A program made the position numbers and the translations under genes. Below are positions 15,049 through 27,473 of a stretch of 64,000 bases of DNA, one piece after another; the stretch's first letter is position 1, and each line of letters begins with the position of its first letter. The stretch comes from Zonotrichia leucophrys gambelii. Lineage: Eukaryota > Chordata > Aves > Passeriformes > Passerellidae. The stretch lies in NCBI RefSeq assembly GCF_028769735.1, contig NC_088177.1, positions 25,328,099 to 25,392,098 on the forward strand, written 5' to 3'. The notes under the pieces were generated by a model. That model did not search any database. It saw nothing but the letters and a program-made list of their open reading frames with translations, and had not been told where the DNA came from.

Positions 15049-15378
15049 AAAAGGGCAGGGGGACCAGTTTGATTATTGTTGGTTGATTCTTATAGGTGTT
15101 TTGCTTGAAGGTGCTAGTAAAACAGCACTTCATCAAACAGTTACTCCCCAAAATCATCTGCTGCTGAAACAGTTCTGTCCTAGCTGCTTAGCGAAATGCT
15201 GCTTCCCTTCCCCCAGTCCCACAATCCTTTCTCCGCTCATGAGGGCTCTATTTGCAATGCTACACAAAAGGATTAGTTGTTTCAACTTTTCTGTTTTCCT
15301 CTTTCCAAACAGCTTCAGTCGTGTCTCTTTTGAGTGACCTCAACAGCATTTTACTCAACACTCTAGCCATCTTTTTTT

Positions 15379-15411
15379 GGGATGGGGGATGGGGGGGTGC
15401 CTAGGAGGGGG
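15379..15411 (+). other. G-run cluster, potential G-quadruplex
   Basis: Runs of 3, 5, 7 and 5 G residues occur at 15379-15381, 15384-15388, 15391-15397 and 15407-15411. Splitting the 7-G run satisfies the usual four-tract, short-loop rule within 19 bases. The surroundings are A+T-rich, so the tract stands out. Whether it folds in the cell is unknown. Confidence 0.55.
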
Positions 15412-16067
15412 AAGGAAATAACCAAGCAATTTGGTTTGACATAAATATAAATTCAAATCAGAATAGTATTAATTATGTATTCATTTTAAATGCTGCTTTT
15501 GAAGTCCTTCATCTGTGAACCAACCAAGCATTTTCTGCACTTTAACCTCTAGATAAGCACCACAGGAACGCATGCATTAAATAAGCTAGAAAACAACAGG
15601 TTTAAACACCGTTACTCTTCTCCTAGGTTTACCAGTGCTGTATTCTCTGATCTCAGACAAACCATTGTACAGCCTTCTTAACTGTAAAACAGGTAAAATG
15701 CATGCTAAAGCATCTGAGAATATTTTAAAAGTTTTGAAATTGAAAGCAACTTTGACAAGATTGGCTCTAATGCCAACTATTATTTTCATAGAATACAAAC
15801 TGCACTGCTAAGGGAAAAAATATCCTGACTGCATAATCACTTTTAGAAAAGTGGCTTCTGTACATGTGCTAGATGACTTTCAAAGGAAATGTCATATTTT
15901 TAAAATACATGTGCCACTACCATATTTAATAGAAAGTCATCCCACGTCTTTTGGTGCCATGAGTGCCATGAGTGTTGGAGCCTCAGCACAAAAGCATTTG
16001 GTTTTGTACTAGGCTATAATCACTCTGCAGGAGCTGTCAGGATTTATCACATCAAAAATACATGCAC
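15412..16067. other. Unique non-coding sequence
   Basis: No gene or repeat is recognised. Open frames are 70 codons or shorter. Confidence 0.5.
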
Positions 16068-16089
16068 AAAAAAAAAAAAAAAAAAAAAA
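16068..16089 (+). repeat. Poly(A) homopolymer, 22 bases
   Basis: There are 22 consecutive A residues with no AATAAA just upstream and no recognised transposable element attached. It is most simply a mononucleotide microsatellite, and its length is likely polymorphic. Confidence 0.85.
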
Positions 16090-18601
16090 GGAGTGGTTGC
16101 CCAGAGTTTGGTACTTTAGAGACATTAGACTCCATTTCATTAATAACACCTATTTGTGCACTTGGTCTTTGTGGCTCAGTGTGATCATACTGAAGTATTG
16201 CTCATTCTCTCCAAGAGGCTTTTGTTGTGGCACTTCAAGGGCAGATCCTCAAACAACAGTAAGTGTTCAGGAGCAGCCATATTAGAGAGGCTCAGGTGCT
16301 AGGAGCCACATCAAACCCCAAAGCCACTGTGAGGATTTACTCACAGCCCGTCAATGTCTAGTTGGATATTTTGTGCACAACCTGATTCAGTACCAAGTTG
16401 AGAGCATCAAATCATGTAGTGTCCCAGGCTTGGAAGAACTGTTAACTGACTACAGAGTTTTTCAATATGAGGTTGTCAGACATACCAGCAAAAGCCATCT
16501 GAGAAGTGTTCACTGACCCATGCATTTCACAGGGATGAGACCACATGCAAAGGTGTTTGCATGCAAGGAACTAGCATAGCTTAGTAACTCATCTTTCTGA
16601 ACATTTATCAGAACAAGACCTTTCTATATGACTTTCCAGTATATCTATACAGCCTTATTTTTAAAAAAGAATAAAGGTATAATTTCTTTTAGATGCCAAG
16701 AAACATAGGCTCTTGAGTGATAAATTATTTTCTTGAAGAATAATTAAACCATCCTTCAGAGAAAAACTTGTGTGATTACTCCTTTAAAATAGAAGGCTTC
16801 TGTTTTACAAAAGGCTTTAGGCTCAGCAGTCTTTCAGTAGGAATTTATACATATAGAAGGAAAACTCAAAACAAAACAACCCACCAACAGTCATAGAGAA
16901 GAGCACGGTTTCTGCGCTCTGAAACTACAAGAACTACCTAATACAACACCATTATGCAAGTTGTATGTAGAACTGCAATCCTACTACGTGCATCAATAGC
17001 AAAGACTGTCAACACACCACTGAAAATATTTCAAAACAAATTACGGTATCAGTAAATCACATTAAACTTCTATTGCCACGTATACAATTGCTTTGAAGTT
17101 AGAGACCCAGAAACAAGGATCTTCACAAGAAAAGGTATTCAACTAAGAAGGTTAAGTGAAGAACACATAAATAAAGGCAATGTCCTGCAACAGCTGAAGC
17201 ATAAAAAGCAAAAAAACAAACAAGTCTGCTCTGGTTTTAAGTACAGTTCAAAAGTGTTGAAATCTGTCTAAAGCAGCAAAAGATGGATGGATTTCTGGGG
17301 GAGGAAAGGAAGAGAAATCACACATTTCCATTGAACTGTTTCAAACTAAGGGCACTGTACGTTTTTCTAAGCTGTAGTCGTAGACTACAGGAGTCTGTCA
17401 TTGAACCCATGGAAAATCCATGCTGTCATGTTACAATATTGGTTTTTCTATCCTGTTCTGTATGTTGGCGTTTACCACTACCAAGAACTCACAGTGACAT
17501 CAAACCAAGACGACAGCTTTGTTACAAAGAAGATACATTGCTGTGAGAAACAAAAGATGGTGAGTGCAGATCTTCCATGACACACATGGCAGATCATAAT
17601 ATTAGAAGTTAGCAAGAGAGAGAGAACGACACAGTCAAGCACTGGTCTTTCCTCAGGGCAGTCTCAAACAAGAGCTGAAATATTAATCTCCCTGAAAATC
17701 AAGTGAGATTTTTACGACTTATTTCAAGGAAATAGGACCTTGGTTTCATAGAACTAATAGTATCATTTCTGTCCAGTAAAAAAAACTTTAAAAATTTTTA
17801 AAATAAAATAAAAAATCTATATAACCAATTGCTATTATATAAAAAGCTGGTTTATAGCACTCTAGCAGTGTGCACTTCATATTCTTTTACAATGTTACAA
17901 TTCTGAAACAGTGCCAAACTTGAACAGCCAGACTCAAGAGAATGTATTTTTCCAGAGGTATTAATTATGATGAAAATAATATCTACTAGTCTCCTGCATT
18001 AAAAGATTTCAGCTATGCAGCTTTCAGAGTCCACTTTCATTTCTTTTTATGTTAACATCCTTTTCCTTTTGAGCTAGCTATATATTTTCCTTTCTTTCAG
18101 CTATCAATGCATTAGCCCAAGGTTAACTGACAGCCTTGGACCATCAGCCCATTGAAATGAAGGAGCTCCTTGCAGAACACAAATTAAATCCATAGATGGT
18201 AAACATACACCAATCACATTAAGCCAAATCTGGGCATACTACACATATCAATACCTTGGCAGCACTGCTGCCATATAGTTATGCTTTTGTTTAAAACATT
18301 TTTGTCAAGTTTGTTTCAAAGCTAATAGCCTTTTTGGTACACCATCTGCTTCTCTAGAGCCCTAAGGTCAGAAACACCTTGCAAGGTGAATAGTGAAGTA
18401 GGACACCACAGTCTACTGTCTATCTTACGAGCCAAAAACTATGGGACGGTTTGCATCCAAGGTTTGTGACAATTTACAATTTTCTGAGTTCTCAGATAAC
18501 AATAGCAAGAACAGCAAAAACAGTCCTCCAAAGTCCAATTGGCTTAAGAAAACCTTTTTCAAAGTTGTTCTACTTTCTCCTTGCCCCACTAGTCCCTGGA
18601 G
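16090..18601. other. Unique A+T-rich non-coding sequence
   Basis: No recognised gene or repeat. The longest frame is 87 codons at 17283-17546 (+), with no family resemblance and no clear splice context. Confidence 0.5.
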
Positions 18602-18621
18602 AAAAAAAAAAAAAAAAAAAA
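18602..18621 (+). repeat. Poly(A) homopolymer, 20 bases
   Basis: There are 20 consecutive A residues. They lie inside two overlapping short open frames, and translation of the tract gives the lysine run seen in those frames. That marks the frames as spurious. Confidence 0.85.
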
Positions 18622-18671
18622 GGGTATGTGGCTCTGTAAGAGTTTTAAAAGAACATTAATTCAAATTTCAG

Positions 18672-18698
18672 TTCAAAGATTCAAAGATTCAAAGATTC
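18672..18698 (+). repeat. 8-bp tandem repeat (TTCAAAGA)
   Basis: Three perfect head-to-tail copies of TTCAAAGA occupy 18672-18695, followed by a partial copy. This is a small, possibly length-variable minisatellite about 50 bases after the poly(A) tract. Confidence 0.9.
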
Positions 18699-19997
18699 AG
18701 ATCACTGCTTATCACTCTCTCAACTATTCTTTGCTTTAAAATCCTTAAATATTTTAAAATAACTCCACTTAGCCACTTATCTCTACTGAAAAGATGTGAA
18801 TAACTTGTTCCGCAGTTTGTGAAACAGACTGTGCTGTAAGCAAAGCACTGCACATCCTGCTGTTTATCTCAAGGTTATGCTGAGCGTCACCATCAAACAA
18901 GTGATTTGGCCCACGTTTAGTTGAATATTATTTCCCAGTGTGGTACTGAGAGTTTACTAACAGCAACAGAGGAGCAGAGTAAAGAAGCCTTAACAGAAGC
19001 ACTGTATTGTCCTAGTCCACCATTTAAGGAAATCTGAACATTCCCCTACAATAACAATTAATGACACTACATTTTCAATAAAATTGACACAGCATCTCCA
19101 CTCCCCAGAGGATCAGATCCAGAATTATAATTTCTGGGTTTTGTTTGCCTCTTCCCACCCATGCTTTTATTCCTGCATTTGAATGGGAGAGTAGATGGGT
19201 TGGTGAGAAAAAATATTACTAATTTCCCCCTTGGTTTGGTTTCCAGCTTCAGCAATGAAAAATCACCAACTTTTTGATGTTCATGCAAACATTAACACAG
19301 GCCTGCAACATGATTAAGATTTCAAGCAACAAAACACATGTGAAATGAAACTTCAGGGAAAGAAATTGAAAATTTGTATCTAACACAAGTCGTGGCCCTG
19401 CTAAACCAAAACGCAGCTGGTGGAGTGATTTATGGGTAGATGCGAGTTGTAGCTTGGTAATGAGCTGTGCTGGAGGATGACTCAGCTGAGCAGTGAGTTA
19501 TCTGAGCTGGAAAAGAGAAAGCTGAACTATAGATAAAGTTCTTTCTCAGAAAAGGCTGCCTGGATGACATTTTTGTCCTTGATTGTCTTTGATTGATTGT
19601 CCCTGGCAATCTGCTGATCATGACTTTTAAAGTATTCTAAAGATAAAATACTTCAGCAAACATTAATAAATTTTGAAGGCAGTTTTCACCTAATTTAAAA
19701 AAAAAAACAAACAATCAAACCAAACAAAAACCCCAAGAACAAATCCAGGGACTTTACCAAATTCTAAGAAAGAAATGTGAATTACACAAAAGAAAGCAGA
19801 GTCTTTAGGAAGGTCATTAAAATTGCTTCTAAGGCCTTTTATTTCCCATGGGTTTATTTTTAAGCTCATTTTAAAGTGTGCTTTTGAAACCAATAACATA
19901 TACTGATATAGTGACACTTAATAGAATTTTCTCTACTTGGTATCAGACAGCACTAGAAATGCAGCTTTACTGTTGGGTGATTTTGTTCTTCCCAGTT
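18699..19997. other. Unique non-coding sequence
   Basis: No gene or repeat is recognised up to the LTR target site. Open frames are at most 75 codons. Confidence 0.5.
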
Positions 19998-20003
19998 ATT
20001 CTC
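19998..20003. repeat. Left target-site duplication of LTR (ATTCTC)
   Basis: ATTCTC directly precedes the TG that opens the LTR and is repeated exactly at 20601-20606 after its closing CA. A 6-bp duplication fits class II (ERVK/alpharetrovirus-like) integrases. Confidence 0.9.
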
Positions 20004-20222
20004 TGTCGGATCTCAAGATCTCAGTCCTGAGATGCTGAGTCACCGAGACCCTGGGGGGCTCGGGACTCCTGGAATGTTGCCAGAAGTGTCTGGTGGCAGG
20101 ACTTTAGTCCTGCACAGGAGACGACAAGGATGAGGGCTTCACCAGGTGAATGGTGAAGGGATTAGTTAATTAGAGAGTGAGACACAAGGTTTAGGATTTA
20201 TGTACAGGGGGTTTAGAGGAGT

Positions 20223-20281
20223 AAGATGGAGGAATTGGGGTGTGTCCTGTCCTCCTCCTTCTTCCTCCTCTCCTCCATCTT
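20223..20281 (+). other. Inverted repeat (hairpin) in LTR U3
   Basis: AAGATGGAGGA at 20223-20233 is the exact reverse complement of TCCTCCATCTT at 20271-20281, giving an 11-bp stem with a 37-base pyrimidine-rich loop. Both arms are kept in the second LTR (60750-60760 and 60798-60808). That suggests a family feature, such as a paired factor site, rather than a chance match. Confidence 0.75.
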
Positions 20282-20487
20282 CTTTAGCCACGGTGGCACC
20301 TTTGTATTGGTTATTACTGAGAGTACACCAAGTTATAAGAATAGATGGTATTGGGAAAAATGATAAATATTGTATACGTCACAATGGGTATAAGATAGGT
20401 GCCTGCCCGGAGGAGAGACAGTGTGCCCATGGCTGACTGCTGTGCAGATCTCTGTTCGCTGAAAGAACATCTTTTAGATAAACAATT

Positions 20488-20493
20488 AATAAA
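20488..20493 (+). terminator. LTR polyadenylation signal AATAAA
   Basis: A canonical AATAAA lies about 95 bases after the TATA-like box, the expected arrangement at the R region of an LTR. The equivalent signal is kept on the minus strand of the second copy at 60534-60539. Confidence 0.7.
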
Positions 20494-20600
20494 CATAAAA
20501 CAGAAAGAAGAACTGAAGCCTCTTCTCGTCCTTCAATACGCGGCTGCCCCAAGGCCACCACGGGCCTTCCAGGCCCTCAAACAGCCGAATAAACCGGACA

Positions 20601-20606
20601 ATTCTC
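20601..20606. repeat. Right target-site duplication of LTR (ATTCTC)
   Basis: An exact copy of the hexamer at 19998-20003 directly follows the terminal CA of the LTR. The perfect match means the flanks have not been rearranged since insertion. Confidence 0.9.
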
Positions 20607-23600
20607 AATGTGCCTGCTTATATGAATAATAGTGTACACTGAATGTGCACAGTCCCTCCTCCCTGGGCTCAGCTGGCAGCCCATCATCTTCTCAAACTAC
20701 TCTCTCTGTTGCCGTTGTACCAAGCAAATGATTCTGTGCACTTCCAGTGAGAAGTCAGAAAACTGAACTCAGAGTACAATACATCAAGCAGCAGTTTCAA
20801 TTAATTATTTCCTTACCTGTCTTGTCTAACTCAGAGCATGCAGGAGTTGTGGATGTGTACAGAGGTACAAGACAGAATGCATGATACAGGCTTGAGCCCA
20901 ACTGAAGCTATTTACACAAATGTACTCCAAGACTTGCCAGTCACTTGAAATAGATCATATGTTAGTAAATCCACTGACATCCAGGACCAGTCAAGTTTTT
21001 GGGTGAGAATTTCAGGTGAGTGATAGTTAAGTAGTGTTCTGATGAAGTATCTCAGCTGTTCAACAAGCATGCTGGACACACGGCTATCACATGAAGTTTA
21101 GTCTAGTAGTCTCATAGGCTAATTTTAAGGAAGTTCAGATCAGAAAATAGGTAAGGTCCACAGCCTTGCTTCATGACTCAGACTGCAACCACAGGAAAAA
21201 AAACATGAAGCAAGTCATAACAGCAGACTGACCTTAGCCCTAAGAAAGGTGCTGAGGATACTGAAATAGAGAATTGCATGAGAATACTCCTATCTATCAT
21301 GGTTTCTTGTAATAACTGCGGACAAAAGATTTTGCAAATATTTCAGGCTCCATGCTATCTGTCCCCAGAGGGCTGCAGGGTAAAGCACAACTTCTGAGAG
21401 GTGAAGGGCACAAGGAGATAAGAACCTGGGGTGAAGGTGTTCAGCGGCCATGAAACACGAAGATCCACCCCTTTAAGCAGTGATGAAACAACACAGAATT
21501 CACAAAGCTCTTTTGAAATGTTGCTCATCAAACATAGGAAAACAAGCAAGAGCAGTCTTGGGAAGTCTAGGACTATAACACAGACCCAGCAATGCTCCAG
21601 TCTAGCACACATCTCTCAAAAAGTGCTTTAGGAGGGCGGTGATCAAAATAAAGCCTCTTAAATGTACAGGTTTTTATGCTAACCTTGTGATTTGAAATCC
21701 TGAGTCACCCACTCCAAATGCCAGGAATTCACAGTGCTCTATGTATAGGCAACTAAAGAGACACAAAAATCTTGCAGGACTTCTATATTTTCCAGATATT
21801 AATGGTATAAACTTCTAATATAATTACAAAGGACTTGGGCTACAGTCTAATGTTCACAAGTATGTTAAAAAAACCCCAACTAAATACAATTTGCTTAATG
21901 TTACTTACCACCACATAATTTCATTTATGAAACACTGATTCATCAAGTTCTTAATTTTTTTACGAAGATCAAAGGAAAAAAGAGTCTGCAGTCTTATTAC
22001 CAAAAGAGCTATGCTTCTGCCTGAAAAGATCTGTCATTTAGCATCATCCTACAGAATAACTGATTTTTATCTTTTTGTTTTCATTGCTCCTTGCATGTGG
22101 GGTACAGAATTTACAAGATCACTCCTTGTTTGCAGTGTGCTAAGGCAGAACATACAACACATTTAAAAATTGAAACGTGTTTTTTTTCCTTCTGTGAACA
22201 TATATATACAAAACTCTGAACGGGAGTAACATGCTCCCTATTGTTACCTATAGAAAGAACTGTAAAAATTATTGTTAACAAGGTTAAAATTGCAAGGGCA
22301 ACACCTGCTCAAAGAGATCATTCAGGAGATTTACTGCTTCAGAAATCTATGATAGAAGTAAGTTAAGATAGATAATGGCTAGTCATGGGATGTATGAAAA
22401 AGTGACTGATTATACATTGCTCCAAACCCCCGGTTTTCATTACTGACATAAATCAAGGTTAGGCAGTAGCTTAGCAAGTCTTAAAAGACAATAAAAAACA
22501 CCAGTAAAAAAAACTGGCAGTCAGATTTAGCAGAGAATGTTGTGTCCAAAAATACCAGATGCCTTTATAAATATAAAGTATGTTTTGCTAAGCAATGTCT
22601 GAAAAGTTTTTGCAGCCAAATGGAGCTTGATCTTTAGTAGCTGAGCAACAGAGGTCCTTATTATTTAATTAAACACTCATTTTAGCTGACATTTATTTAA
22701 AAAACCTAAAATGAAGTGATTTTGCTGCAAGGCAAGTAGGTGAAATGGAACGGGTTTATTCATATAAGGCTAGGAGTCATGAATGAAACAATGATTTTAG
22801 CATAAAAAGAATCTGCTGCTAAACAAGAAGTCACTATGAAACATTACATCCAGACTAGCTGATTTAACAAAATGGCCCTTTGATCTGAAAATACTTTCTA
22901 CACCATACTTATGGAAGGACATTTGCTCTTGTTTCCATTTGTGGTCACTACTACTCACATCCATGAGGACAGTGTCTCTCCATCAGGCATTAGCACATCT
23001 ACCAATAATTCTTAAATAATCGCTGAAAAAAAATCTGATTTTTTTTGGCAGGTATGCCATGGACTTTTCAATTATTCATTTTATTTATACACTGTCCTGC
23101 TCTCTGTTAAAAATACTGCAACATTCCAAGAAGTCACGTGCTCTTCATACAAACACAGAAATAATTTTGCAGATAATGGGACTAAGTAGATGCTTTTGAA
23201 GCCAACAAGCCTATTTCCTCAAGCACAAACACCATTATTTTTAATGCCCAAGCAAAACCTCAAACTAAGTGCCTGATTTTCCTGAAATTCCTCATGCTGC
23301 AGCTGAACCCATCCTTCATCTTTGTCTCTGAGCACCAACCATCTGGCTGGTACATGAGGAAGAAACCAGCCAAGGTAAGCTTGAGGAGGGCAAGTGGGTG
23401 CCTGAAGTCTGCAAAGCACCACTTGACTCCTGACTGGAGAAAAGGTGTCCCCTGGTGAAAGACCTGCAGGAGCACATGCCAATGGCAATGCACAGCCCCT
23501 TCTGGGAGTGTTCCACTAACTTCCCACCACACAAACAGGGAAGAGGAACCCTCAGACATTTGCCAGGCAATGAAGCTCCCCGATCCATCAGGTCTCGCCA

Positions 23601-26600
23601 TTTTCCCACAGTGCCCTTGTTGCAGAGGGGAGACACACCAGTTTTATGGGTGTTCCATGGAGCAGCCAGGTCTGCACAACTGCAGACGTGCAAAATTGGC
23701 ACAATTTCATTTGGAAACAAACCAAAGGGAAACTCTGTGGATTATCCAAAACAATACCAGATAGCAACTGATATGCATTTTGGAGTCTTTAAAGAGCATA
23801 ATTTCATTAAGCATGCAAGACCTAATAAGTACAAAAAGGAAATTAGCAGGCGCTGTCATAACAGGAAACATACTAAAGTCCTGCCTAAACTGGAGCTGGC
23901 TGGGAAATGAGCTATTGTCAGAAACCCATTTCAGATGCTGATATTGCTGACTACCTTGAGCAAGCATGGCATAATGGCCAAAAAAACCCCAAACCAAGGA
24001 GACTGGTTTGTTTGTTTTGTGGGAAGCAGATCAGAAACAATCTAAATCTTAAACATGCATATCCTAAAATATGCCACTGTTTCACTAAAGTGGACAGAAA
24101 TATTTCAAGTTAAAGGATGGCTAGAAATAAGTATAAACACACAATGCACATCTCTCGTAGTGCACCTGACTGGGGATACACATACCTTGCTGAGAGCATA
24201 GTTGTGTAATTCACACAGGGTACATAATTTTCACTTCTTTTATCAAAGAAGTTTTCTGTCAAACTACTACATTGCAAATTTACTACTAAAATTGCTTTGA
24301 AATTTGGGAACATTTTTTTACTTTTTCTTTTTAAGTCTGGAGGATGGAACAAGGGATCATTTTACTGCCAGTCAGTATATTCCTTGACAATTTATGAATG
24401 GTACTGGACTTGGGCTGGTCCTATCTACAGGTTTGTTCTTCGTAATTTTCTAAGTGGCACTAGCATTATTCATCTGCACCAAACATGCTCTGTTCCAGAA
24501 AAGCACTTTCCAAAAGGTTTCTAATCCTGCTAATGCAGTTTCAGTTCCCTGATCCCAGCCATCCTGGAAATTCATGTGTATCACAGCACACAGCTCCATC
24601 CGGCTTTGAGATGAAATTGGGATATCTGCCCACACCAATTTGGAACTGACTTATTTCCCTTCAATGGCGTGACATGGCTGAGGCTAAAAAAAACTCCCAA
24701 CTGCAACAAATTTGAGGCTTCCCCTAAAGGAAAGGTAGTTAAAGGCACAGGTAGCATAGCACTAACTAGATACTTGCTAAACCTCCTCTCTCATTTACCT
24801 TATAATAGCCTGTCTCATGGCCCTTTTTTCATATTGTGACCATATATCTTCATGCTGAAGAAATCCATTCATATTTTGTCTACAATCTAAGTTAAAAAAT
24901 TGAACACTAAAACACAAGCATATCTGAGCAAATAAAAGCATAAAACTATGGATATTTCCCAGTATGAGTCAGTGGAAATGTGGGAATTTCTAAGTAGAGA
25001 CAAAGCAGCAAAAACAAGGACATGCCACCAAAGAGTTGGTGTTGCTCCCTGGTAGTCAGCACTAAGGATGTTCTTTTACCATTTAGAAATCATGCCAGTT
25101 CCATTATTTGGATCCTAAAGCTTGCTGTGCAGACTACAGGGCAAGCAGGAAAATCTAGAGGTAGATTTTTTCATGTTCCCTGTGTGAAACAGCAAGGCTT
25201 GGTGTATCAAAGCTCTATACAGAAGGCTCATTATGTAAGTGACAACTATAATATTAAACTGAATAGAATGATAATATAATTCAAGAAATCTAATTGCTAC
25301 TGTGCAAGAAATTCATTTTCTAACAATACAAAGCAAAAGCTGTCTCAATCACTAAAAAAATCCACCCCTTATAATTTTCTTTCATTTTCAATTTTATAAA
25401 AATGGCCTTAACTCCTCCTAGAGACATCAGCACTTAACTAGTCAATCAATCACCAGAATCAATCACCACACCTGCTGTCTCCATTGTTATTCCTTAAAGG
25501 AAAGCATAAGTACAGGAAAACATGTACTGACTAGAATCCACCAGAGGCAAATTAAAAAAAGAAAACAAAACCAAAAGAGTATTCTAATTACTAAAATGAA
25601 ATACCTTTTGAAAACTGTAAATGAAAATTATTCCATCAGAAGAGAAAGAAAAGTTGTAAAATTTACAAATATAATTTATTAATTTGGTGGAAAATTAAAA
25701 TAATTTGGATGTAATATTCATCTGAAAAGAAAAACCCAGCTCTCAATAACTCCTTGTTCATTATTGTCAAAATACCTTGCCAAGGTAACCACTATCATTA
25801 GTCTTACCTTACAAATGGCAAAACTGCAAAGACCTCAGCAGTATCAGAAATCTTGACATTTGTAGAAAAGCTGGGAAAGTAAGTCATATCTCTCATCTCT
25901 AGTGCAGAGTTTTGATTTTAAACTTGACCATTGAAACAGTAAAGAACAAAGACCAATTTCTCAATATTCTGTAATAACATCAAGCATTGAATATAGACCC
26001 ATACTCCCAAGTTCAATATTCTACTATTCTCACCTCTTAATAGAGAAAAATCATCTAAGACAAGGAAGGGAAGTGTAGGAGTATTACATAAATTTTTTAC
26101 CAGTGTGACCTTTCCAGATCCCAACCACAAATGAAAAGAATCATTACAATCATTAATTAACTGTGCTCCTGTCTTCATCTGTAGGTTTAATACTTCTTAT
26201 AGATATGTCACCATGAACCAGATTAATCTGAGAAATGTGATTATTAACACACAAATAACTGGCAATATGTGGTGTGTTTCTATTTATTTATGATAATAAG
26301 GCAGAAATTTTCTATGCACATACACCAGTAATTCTCACAGTGCCTCTGACAGGAGTCAAGAGTCTGCATCCCACAGCACCATATCTCCAAATTATTTAAA
26401 AAGAACTTACAAGTGGAGATGGTCTTCTATACAGGTGGAATAAAAGCTAGCACAGCAAAGAAGGCAGCACCTCATTTTGGCTCTGCAGGATGTGCTTGTG
26501 AAACAATACCCAAAACAATCCTTGTTTTAGAGCTCACTGTGTGACATAACCGCATAACTGAAGTTTCAATCTGCAATCCTTTCCTAGCAGGATGTACCCA

Positions 26601-27420
26601 GCTCTGTGAGACAGCTCACACAAGGGCCTGGGGCTCAGTGTGCCAGCAGCAGCATCGAGGGACGGAGTGTCCCACTCTGCAGTGAGCTGAGCCTTGCAGG
26701 CCCCCACAGGGACTGTCGTGCAGGTCTCCCCACAACCTCCCCAGTGATGGGGATCGATGCAGCCATTATCCAATATCACGAGCAACTGACAACAGCAATG
26801 GGCTTTTCAACCTCAATGGGCTGCATGGCACCCCATTTTATTTCATTATCACAGCAGATAACTGTGAAGAAACAACATGCACAGCACTTTTAAAGTCAAT
26901 GGCACCTCGTTTTATGAGTCAACTCATATATACTCTTTTACAATCTCCTAAACTGGCTTCTTGAAGGAAATAGTTTGTATAACCACATACAAAATAATCT
27001 TTTTAAAGTGTACCATGGTTTTTTCCATATCCTCACAACAAAATCTACATTTCCCATTAAAAATCCCAAACTGCATAATACAATATCATGCATGCTTTAC
27101 TGCAAAGTCAATGCAATGGTACAAGAAAGGAACAACTCTGTTGCATGAAAAAAAGCAGTATCTAAATAACTCAGAAAACATTTCTTTCACCAACATCAAT
27201 TTTCTAAGAGGAAGACATACTGAATTTTTTTTTATTTCAGCATTTTAATACAATGCAGTATTTTGAGATAAATTTAACACTTCAGAATATCTACATTTTC
27301 ATTACATTTACCTCTTTAGGATTTTCAGTAGGACAAAAAGAATTACGACATGTTATGTGGCAAATCTTTTTAAAGCAGAGTTTTGGTGACTTTACTGAAC
27401 TACTTTCTACTTTGCCATAA
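20607..27420. other. Unique A+T-rich non-coding sequence
   Basis: I recognise no gene or transposable element in this 6.8-kb stretch. The longest frame is 151 codons at 23455-23910 (+). It lies in a G+C-richer patch that is also open on the minus strand (23316-23720, 134 codons), a sign of stop-codon scarcity rather than coding. Another G+C-richer patch is 26530-26800. Neither shows a domain I can name. Confidence 0.5.
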
Positions 27421-27473
27421 ACACAGCAACAACAGCATAAACAGCATAAACAGCATAAAAACAGCAACAACAA
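27421..27473 (+). repeat. 9-bp tandem repeat (ACAGCATAA) with CAA-rich flanks
   Basis: Three perfect copies of ACAGCATAA at 27432-27458 are bracketed by ACAGCAACA on both sides (27423-27431 and 27461-27469). Read on the minus strand it yields a leucine/cysteine run, so the 98-codon minus frame crossing it is an artefact of the repeat. Confidence 0.9.

Larger units (their letters stand above)
20004..20600 (+). mobile_element. Solo LTR of an avian endogenous retrovirus (class II-like)
   Basis: A 597-bp LTR opens with TGTCGG and closes with CCGGACA, giving near-inverted terminal repeats with TG...CA ends. It is flanked by perfect ATTCTC duplications. Inside, in order, are an inverted CCAAT box (ATTGG, 20306-20310), a weak TATA-like TATAAG at 20389-20394 and a polyadenylation signal AATAAA at 20488-20493. 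A second AATAAA sits near the end at 20588-20593. U3 therefore spans roughly 20004-20415, with a short R and U5 after it. No gag, pol or env sequence adjoins it, so it is a solo LTR left by LTR-LTR recombination. A relative lies inverted at 60423-61042. The subfamily name is not known to me. Confidence 0.93.

Noticed and set aside
18441..18659. Plus-strand frames with a lysine run
   Set aside because: The lysines come from the 20-A homopolymer, and no other protein feature is present.
23907..24113. Short plus-strand frame with a Cys-x2-Cys...His...His pattern resembling a zinc finger
   Set aside because: The spacing between the histidines and the missing hydrophobic positions do not fit a C2H2 finger, there is only one unit, and the surroundings are low in complexity.
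27421..27473. CRISPR-like spaced repeat
   Set aside because: Units are only 9 bp and directly adjacent, with no spacers, and the window is vertebrate.
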